A stretch of 16,173 bases of DNA, from assembly GCA_009602725.1 (NCBI GenBank), contig WELB01000036.1:33934-50106 (forward strand). Direction: 5' to 3'. The position numbers and the translations under genes were made by a program. The notes below the pieces were generated by a model that had not been told where the DNA came from, did not search any database, and saw nothing but the letters and a program-made list of their open reading frames with translations. Positions within the stretch are counted from its first letter, which is position 1. Every line of letters begins with the position of its first letter. Below, piece by piece: positions 1 through 7,600 of this stretch. This DNA is from Spirogloea muscicola (lineage: Eukaryota > Streptophyta > Zygnematophyceae > Spirogloeales > Spirogloeaceae).

Positions 1-9
1 TTGGGCGGT

Positions 10-1400
10 CTAGAGCGGCATGAAAATGGCTCGCAGCTCGCCCAAGGCCCTCAAGTGGGCCCCCGAGCGGCGCAGGGCCCGGAAGAAGAGGAGGTGCCCG
101 GTGACAAAGGCAAAGCTGAGCGTGAGCACTCTACCCAGTGTCCGTGGCAATGGGCGGCCGTGCAGCTGCACCAGCTTGCGCAGCGCGAGCTCGGCAACTG
201 TGGCCGCGCCGTGCAGCGTGAAGAAGGCCAGCATATCACCAGTCATGGAGAAGGTGAGGTAGTATACGGCAAGCTCGTGCATCACGCCGGACATGACAAA
301 TGCCGCCTGCATGGCCACCAACCGTGCCCAGAGCGGCGGGGGGGTGGACAGTGCGCTATGCGGTTTCAGGTCTTGTCCTTGCACTCGTCGCCGGGTGCCA
401 GAAAATGCCTGGTTGTGGGCATGGCCATTATCGAGCTGCCCATTTGAGCACACCGCAGCACCAGTGAGAGGCTCCTTCTTGACACTGTCTGCAGATGTAT
501 CGGGCGCCCTGTCCTCACCATCAATGGTGGTCACTTGCAGGCTTGCTTGCTGGCTGCCATGGCAGCAAAGTAGGTCAAGGAGAGGCTGGTAGACAGTGTC
601 TCGCAGCACACCGCTGACGACCAGGTTCCAACGTCGAGCCCAGAAGTCCTCGAGCGATAATGCGAGGTACGGGTGCTCAAATGGTGATGCCACCACAATA
701 CCTGTCCAACGACAGCCAAGAGCAGGAGTGTCAGCCTCCAGGCCCTGACAGGGCAAGCACGTTGACTCGGCGATGCTGGGCAAGCGAGCGGTAGTGCCTG
801 GGCGCGTGCACCTAGTAGGGCCACGGCGGGTGCGGCAAGGCCCTCGCAGACGGCAGTGGCAAAGAGGTAGAGGTTGACAGAGAAGATGGCGTCCAGGATG
901 GCAGGTGATATGTGGTTGTGCCAGCGGTGCGCCATTAGTACTATTGGCACCATGGCCGCTGTCTTCGCTGTGCAGCACCCTGCCAGGTGGACCCAGCTCT
1001 TCGGCTGCGTCGCTCTCGTGCCGCTGTTGCGCCGTCGCTTGGCAATAAGGTTGAGTGGGAGGCTCATCGCAGCAGCGGTACGTAGAGTGCTGCAGGCGAT
1101 GGCGGGGTCGACGAGTGGGCCGCGCGCCCAGCAAGCTGCCAGCAGGCGGAAGGAGGCAACCCAGGTGACGACACAAAAGAGCACGGCGGTGCCGAGCATG
1201 CGGCCGCCCATGGGGTCGAAGACCCATGGCAACAGCGCATATGCGGCCAGCACCGGCGCCGCGGCCGCCAGACGGCGTAGGCCGACGGGCCGCCGCAGAA
1301 CGACTGCGTGCACGTATGCCGAAGCTGCTGCCACCACGGCGAAGGCCGCCAGCCACCCGGTGCCGTAGCTCAGGCCGAGCGGCAGCTTCAGGTGCCGCAT
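10..1400 (-). CDS. Wax synthase-like MBOAT acyltransferase, two exons
   Basis: Two exons, 1400..812 and 701..10, separated by a 110-bp intron (702-811) that begins gtgcac and ends ggacag, give 426 aa. The splice joins a Gly codon (G|GT) and restores one reading frame across two frames. Seen: a hydrophobic, multi-span N-terminal half; FWARRWN at about residues 216-222, preceded by an HPYLALSLEDF stretch; and SGVMHEL with His338, followed by further hydrophobic segments. These match the plant wax synthase/MBOAT_2 pattern, in which this His is the presumed catalytic residue. The family moves an acyl group from acyl-CoA to a fatty alcohol (wax ester) or, in some plant members, to a sterol, at the ER membrane; the substrate here cannot be told. 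Residues about 253-312 form a polar insert between the two conserved blocks that I do not recall from plant homologues. The ATG at 1398-1400 is the first in frame before the hydrophobic region. It is divergent from the small gene at 2348. Family assignment is firm, the exact start less so. Confidence 0.86.
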
Positions 1401-2347
1401 GACGGCAGCCCCTCAAGGGGCAATAGTCGCCATGGCCTGCCTGGCGTAGAGCGTGCGCAAGCCGCGGCCAGGAGCTCAGCAGGCGAGGTCTGCCGACGCT
1501 GGGAAGCCCCAAGCCAGGATGCGGCGCAGATCGTTGAGTTGAGGCCAGCAGGCCCTCCTGTCCTCTGCTTGCTCGGGGGCCCTCGGCACTCAAGTGGCTG
1601 CTGTGCCGAGCAGCGAGCGCGGCCGTGCAATGCAGGCTGTGCGGGCGCGGCACCGCCGCGACGAGCGCAGCGAGGCGGCGCAGGCGGGCAATGCGGGGGC
1701 GCAGGGAGTCGGCGCCGGCCAGGCTTGCCGCACCGAGCTCGTGGCGCTGGGCGCTGGGGGGGGGCGGGACCGCTCGCTACGGGCGGGAAGGCCGACCAGC
1801 TGGGCGGACGGTCGCTCCCGCGGCCGCGAGACGGGGCTGCCGTTCGGGATCACCACTGCACCCGACGGCCGACGGGCGCTGAGACGGCAGGAACTAACGA
1901 GGCCCGAAACGGCCGGAGAGCTCTCGAAGGCACCGGACTACGCGGGAAAGCGCGTAGAGGATGAGACGGCCGCGGGCGACGGAGCCCCCCGGCTCCCCAC
2001 TGATCCACCCGCCTCCCACTGTCAGGCTGCGTCAGTCGGCACGCAGCGGAGGGCGGCGTCGCCGCAGAGGGGGCTCGTCAGCCGTCACCAGGCGCCTCCC
2101 GTCGCAGTCACCGCGGTCCCTGCCGCCGTCACCGCCTCAACCACCCTCCCGCAGGCGCCGCCACGTGTCGCCAAGCCTCGCCTGCCCCCCTGGCACTTTC
2201 ATCGAGCTCGCCAAGCCGCCGCTGTTGCCGCCGCCGCCGCCTCCGCCGCCGCCGCGGCTCGTGGGCGCCCAGCGGCTGCCAGGCTCGGGGCAGGCCGCGG
2301 CCGTCCGCGCGAGGGCCAGCCCACGGCGCGGGCGGGCGAGAGCCGCC
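1401..2347. promoter_or_regulatory. GC-rich divergent intergenic/promoter region
   Basis: These 947 bp lie between two outward-facing start codons and are very rich in G, C and CpG. Long stop-free stretches occur in several frames, as expected from base composition alone. A run of G at about 1756-1764 followed by CGGG, and a CCG-rich stretch near 2228-2256, are the most skewed parts. No clear TATA box is visible. It most likely holds both promoters and both 5' UTRs. An open Pro/Arg-rich extension upstream of the plus-strand gene (from an ATG at 1961) is in frame with it but looks compositional. Confidence 0.5.
2228..2256. repeat. CCG trinucleotide microsatellite
   Basis: This is a run of CCG units with one CTC interruption, about 90-120 bp upstream of the ATG at 2348. 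It probably lies in the 5' UTR or core promoter of the small plus-strand gene. In the upstream in-frame extension it would encode a polyproline run, which is one reason to doubt that the extension is translated. Confidence 0.7.
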
Positions 2348-2987
2348 ATGGCGGGCGCCAACAAGGGCGAGCAGGCGTTTCAGCGGATCGTGGAGAAGGA
2401 GGGCGTGACGGTGGAGCAGCCGCACGGCGGCCTCACGCTCAACGAGCGCGTCGGGCTCTACACCAAAGGCTCCACCGGCCAAGGTGCCAAAACCCCAACC
2501 CCTTTGCTCTCCTCCCCAATGCGGCTGCCGTCGCGTCACAGCTTGGCTCTAGGAGCTTCTGTGCTGCACATGCTACCGCTGCTCAGCTCGTCGCGCTCAT
2601 ACCCTCGGTCGTCTCGCTGGCGCCACTGTTGGAGGCTCCATTGGGGGCTCTCTTTAAGCTGTGCTTCCCCCGGAGCTGAGAGTGGGTGAGGCTTGCTGCA
2701 CTACCTTCGTCCACCTGACGATCTGTAGCTGACGACGGTCTTCGGACCAGGAGTTAGCAGATGGCTTGGTACAGCCCACGCAGGAGGACACTTGGACACA
2801 TTCACTGAGATTGCTCCTTCTGGCTCCTGCTGACCCCTCTGCTGACGTCTGGTCGCTTGCCGTCACTGCAGAGGTACAAAATCCTCAGCAAGCCAACCAG
2901 GGGGCCAACGCGAAGACCAAGGCGGACATGGCTAAATCGAAGGAGATCAAGCAAGGCACGGGTGACTCGGACGCCTCTCTTGCATAG
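2348..2987 (+). CDS. Small hydrophilic protein of unknown function, two exons
   Basis: Exon 1 is 2348..2483 and exon 2 is 2872..2987, giving 83 aa. The ATG sits in a strong context (gccgccATGG). The donor is CAAG|GTGCCA. The acceptor at 2871 follows a long pyrimidine-rich tract ending cactgcag, and the split codon becomes GAG. The protein has a KGEQAF/VEKEG start, then a segment containing PHGGLTLNERVGLYTKGSTG, then a charged tail rich in Lys, Ala, Gln and Asp ending in DSDASLA. There is no signal peptide, membrane span or Cys cluster; it is probably soluble and partly disordered. I do not recognise the family and assign no function. The start could lie further upstream, since the frame stays open to 1961, and a further small exon inside the 388-bp intron cannot be excluded. 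It is divergent from the wax synthase gene and convergent with the peptidase gene. Confidence 0.55.
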
Positions 2988-4641
2988 AAGCGGCGCTGAA
3001 AGGGCCAACGTTGAAGCCTGGCCTTTGTTGAGAGTCGCAAAAGCTGGACTTGGCACCTCTGGCCCTGTTGCGGGCGGAAGTCGTTCTTTTCTGCAGGAGC
3101 AGGCTTCTTTATCCTGAACAGATGGGCATTGTGTGGCTTGGTGGGCTGTTGTTGGCCTTTTTGCAGCAGTCTAAGGTAGTTGATGAGCAGGGGCGGAACC
3201 TGCCAAATTATTGCATGACTGTGCCTCTCACATTTTTGCACAATCAGCAAGCTCTGAGACAGCCTTGAGGCTCCAAATTTGTCTGACCAACTCAGGCTAT
3301 GACCCGCGGCTGTGACGCAGTTTTGATGACTGCAAATCTATAGTACTCGTATACTTGACAATGACAAGTCATCCTAAAACGATGACAGTGCATACATCTA
3401 ATTTCTTTCCTAGCAACAAGCTTGCATTTGCTGTCAATATACACCATATATGTCCCATGAGCTTTTCCTTAGCTCTACTAGGCTGCTGCCATCTCTGATA
3501 GCCCGCAATACTGTTGACTTGCATCAGCTTGTCGTGATCAGACCTTGTGCAACGAGACCAGATCGGCCTCGTTGCTAAAATCTAGCGGCCAACAAGTGCT
3601 GCAATAGCTCTGTCCATGGCCACTGGCAGCCTGCTAAGTCAAAGGAATGAGGGTTCGATCAGTATGGTGCAAGGGTTCAGGGTTGCACTGCCCTATGCCA
3701 TCGCAGGAGCAGCCATGATTAAACATGTCAGACAAGAACCTAGACTAATACTTGTGTCTTGGGCAGCCTGCTTTGTCGTGCCGGGCTAGCCTCTGCTGTA
3801 GCTTTGGGCTAGCATTAGTGCACTTCGTTGCTGCTTGCTCATCAAAGCCCTTACTAATTGACTAAGGTGACTTGAGATTTGCTGCTTATTTACAGTCTAT
3901 CATGGTGTGGATGAATGTCACAGTCACCTCTAGCTATCTGGGTAAGTCAACCTCAGACAAGTGTGACAGCACCAGGTCTGGCTTACAGGACTGGAAGAAG
4001 GCCTACAAGTATCTGTTGGTGCGTCGGGGTAAACATCACTCGCACGCTTTCGAATTATTAGCACCTTCTCTGCCTTAGTGCCCATGTCGTGGAGGCACAG
4101 AGGCGTGGAGATCAGGCTGACCTGGTGATCAATGTGGAAATCGCTGTTCTATAGCCTTGCTGCTGCTGATGGTGAGGCACGAGAGAGACAAGAGTAGACA
4201 AAGGATACCCAACTACGGTGTACTGAGTGCTTGCCGGCTTAATGTTGCAGGACGAGTAGCAGACAGCGGGGGTGCCAGCAGGAAGTTCAAGCAAGTGCAC
4301 CTGTCGACCTCGAGTAACAGCGCCTTAGTCAAAGGGCTGAGTATCGCTTCTCTATTAGGACGTAGCAGGCTGCTGACTGCCTACCACAGGAGCTGCAGAG
4401 TGTCAGATCCATCAGGTATATCAAAGCACGGGCATCTGGCATGCTGGAATGAGCGAGCACTAGGAGACAGCACCAATCAATACATCTGAAGGATCATCAG
4501 GTACATTGCATGCTTGAGAGGACCGTGTGCTCACGAGTGGTTGACTCAAGCATGCAGCACTTGTGGCCCCCAATGGGCAATAATGCAGTGGCTGTGCAGC
4601 CAGTCAGGTCTTAAGTGAAGACACCCTTTCAGACGGCTTCC
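2988..4641. other. Gene-free interval with exon-like fragments
   Basis: This 1.65-kb interval lies between the stop codons of two convergent genes, so part of it should be 3' UTR from each side. Open frames are short, up to 110 codons, and show no family likeness. Around 3870-4153 on the plus strand there are splice-like signals: TTACTAATTGAC followed by ttatttacag at 3893, a GTAAGT donor at 3942, an acceptor ttacag at 3988, and coding-like runs reading DWKKAYKYLL (3989-4018) and RRGDQADLVINVEIAVL before a TAG at 4151-4153. I could not chain these in one consistent frame, so no gene is called. Confidence 0.35.
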
Positions 4642-7600
4642 TCAGAACAGATTGCCGTCTAAGGCACGGGCAGCACGAGCAACTGCTCGTGAGGCACGGT
4701 AAATCTCATGCTGGACGGCTGGCCATCCACCCCGACCGCCGGCCATGACATTGCTCAGAGCGTCGACCAGGGACGGGAATGGTGCTGACCCATATCCGTC
4801 ATCCTTTGGGGGCCCATAAACCTGTCACTCGAGAACTCAATCTAGCATCTCAGCGCCACAACAGCAACGCATGCATCAGACATAGATACTGCCTCACAAA
4901 GCCTATGTCAAGGTAAGGTAAGGTTGCATCAGCTGATCAGATTATGCTCTTGAGCTCACATACTTGAGATGGTGCCTGAGTAAGAAAGGAGAGAAATGCG
5001 ATTTTCAAGCAATACAAGGCTGTAGATGGATTGATTCCTTGACAGGTCCCTGCAGGTCACCCTAGCCTTCTTCTGGTGGAGGAGGGTGGGAGGGAGTAGG
5101 GGGAGGGGGGAGAGGCGTAGAAGAGCAAGAGCAGGGGTGCTGTGTTTGAGAACAAGGATGATGGAATGAGGTCAGGGCAAGTTAGACTTACTAGATGCTT
5201 AAACCATGGTCGGCCAGGGATGCCGTCACCCAAGAACGCCCTCTCTGTGGAGAGGAAGCGGTCATTCAAAGCCCTCAGCCTGTTGTGTAAAGCTACCTCA
5301 CCAGCTGTCAGCCCTGCTGCAACAGGGCTTCTGAGCATTCTCTTGAGTCCACGTCCTCCTGAGGTCTTAAGTTGCTGCATGGGTGCGAGAGTATTCCAAA
5401 CAATCACTAAAAGTCATGCTTCACAGCAAGTTGACCGGCATACATGCACGTCAGTCCAAAACCCCTGAGACAGCTGCAACCACCAGCAGATGCTAAGACA
5501 ATGTTTGGTAAACAAGAAGCAGTGAAAACAGTGCTACGTACTACATGAACTTCGCAGTAAGTGAGAGATATGATGTATGCCGTGGTTGCAGGACTGACCA
5601 TAGTCTCAGTAGATATTCTTCCTGCTGAATTTGCCAAGTCGCTAACAGCACGATGGAGTGGTTTTGTTGTCAGATTTCCTGGGGCTTCGACAGTCATAAG
5701 CAACTCATCCAGCTTGACAACATGTATCTGTCAGAGCATGATTGATGTTGGGTCAGATGATTCTGAGCCTCAGATTGTCAAGAAGAAGTCTCAGATAAGA
5801 AACCATCCCCATGCGAAAGTCAGGTGCTACGCAAGTGTGGGCAACAAAGACCTTGAGGTCTGCTGCATAGTCACTGTACTCAAAAGGTAGCAGGTCCGAG
5901 TCCGCCAGCCGAAGGGCCAACAGACCCCAAAGAGAAGCAACTGCACAACCAGCACAGCTGTTTACACAAGAAGCACCGACAAGATGCTAGTGAGGCTCTC
6001 CTCAAGAAATGTAGCTCGCTGACTCCTCCAAGCCTCAATGCCCAGTTACATCACAAGACGATAGCAGAATGACTTGCTACATGAGCTCCATGTTGACCAG
6101 GCAACATATCATATGCTCTTTGACCAGGCAACATATTACCGGCTCTACCTGAGAGATGAGTCACCTGCAACGTGGCGTTGAAAGCCTGGATCTCCAAAGT
6201 TGGACATCCAGTGGAAATTGTCATACACGGAGTGGTACACAGGATAGTCACCAGAAGCTGTGCCAAAGCACGTATATGTTAGGTCGAGGCAAATGAAAAG
6301 CCATGATGTACCATAAGCACTTCAGATGTTGCAAATAGAATGTTGCAAAGCTGGTGTGTCAGAAGCAGGCACACAACACTTGACCTACTGTACATCATGG
6401 TAGCACAGCTGGCCCACTGTCAATTTCAAGAGTGGTGCCATTGGCCTGCCAATCAAGTTCTGGTTGGGTTGAGGCCGACCTGGGCCAAAGCTGAGGTCAA
6501 TGGATGAAACGCCGACATGCTGCAAGAAAGCGGCATAGTCTGTTCCTCCACCTCCCATTCTGCCTATCTGGAAAAAGTAACGAATACAAAATGGAGTAAG
6601 AAATTCATACAGCTTCTGCAAAGTTGGTGCACACTGCACAGCTTGCCCAATGCTACATACAGACAATCAGCTACAGCATCTACATGTGAAGGACCTATAT
6701 GACATATCAAGGAACACGACTGCAAAAGGGTCATGTCCTCTTCTAAGTCTCTATAGGAAAGATAGATGAGCTGAGGAGAGAAGTACTTTAGGCGTGCTCT
6801 TCTTAGGACTCATCTCCTGCCAGGTGTCCAGAAGAGTCTTCCCTGCATGGTCTGGGTCTTTCACCTGTCACATGATGAAGTCCTGTCAAATAAGTCACAG
6901 TAACCTATACTCATCAGAGGAATGCAGCTCATTCTTGCAAGTATGCCGTCCACTGACGATGTCAGCACTCTCCACACATACTGAAGATGAGCCACTTGTT
7001 AGCATGCGACAAGTAGAATAGACAGAAAGATTTCTTGTGGCTGCCAACATTTCACAACTGAACGACAATGCTTGCCAAAAAAATTTGGACATTTTGAATT
7101 TAAATTGGTATCCTTACAAGGGAGGCGGCGTGCTTGATGATGTGATCTAGCTGGGGTGTAGCTGCTGCCAGCAAGCCCCCAGGTCCTTTCACACCGCAGT
7201 CAACATTCAGGTACGCAACAGCCCTTTCACGCAAAAGGTTGAGGTTCTCCTCTGCCCATTCAGTTGATCCAATCTACAGAAGAGCAAAAGAGAAGTGGCC
7301 AATGTAAGCAATAGGCAATCAAGAGATTATTCTGACCTCCTTGACAAGGAATGAGGCACAATGACACGAGGTCATCAGTTTGTGAAGTCAATCGTCAGAA
7401 GCTACCTGTTAGCTCCCTGTGCAACTCACGTCAAGAACAATGTATTAGCGTAGTCAAAAGTCACAAGTGCCACTAGGGGTAACTTGCCAGCGCGTATTCT
7501 TCCGCATCCCAGTTGCACAGTACTAGAGTCCTCCGCGGCTTCCATCCAATCTCCAAAAGCTTCCCTAAGGCTTTTCCGATCTGATCATCAAAAGAGTTGC

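Noticed and set aside
10-1653. A single 547-codon minus-strand open frame as the wax synthase
   Set aside because: Only its C-terminal half resembles the family. The N-terminal membrane segments are in another frame, and the intron at 702-811 joins them correctly.
1308-1964. A 218-codon plus-strand open frame
   Set aside because: It is antisense to the wax synthase first exon and promoter, is GC-driven, and has no recognisable domain.
1594-2679. A 361-codon plus-strand open frame
   Set aside because: It is stop-free because of high GC. It overlaps the real small-gene exon in another frame, runs through its intron, and has low-complexity Ala/Arg composition.
3651-3660. GGGTTCGATC resembling a tRNA B box
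   Set aside because: No matching A box, acceptor stem or anticodon arm can be drawn around it.
4157-4489. A 110-codon plus-strand open frame
   Set aside because: It has no family resemblance and ordinary non-coding composition, and it lies in the likely 3' UTR zone of convergent genes.
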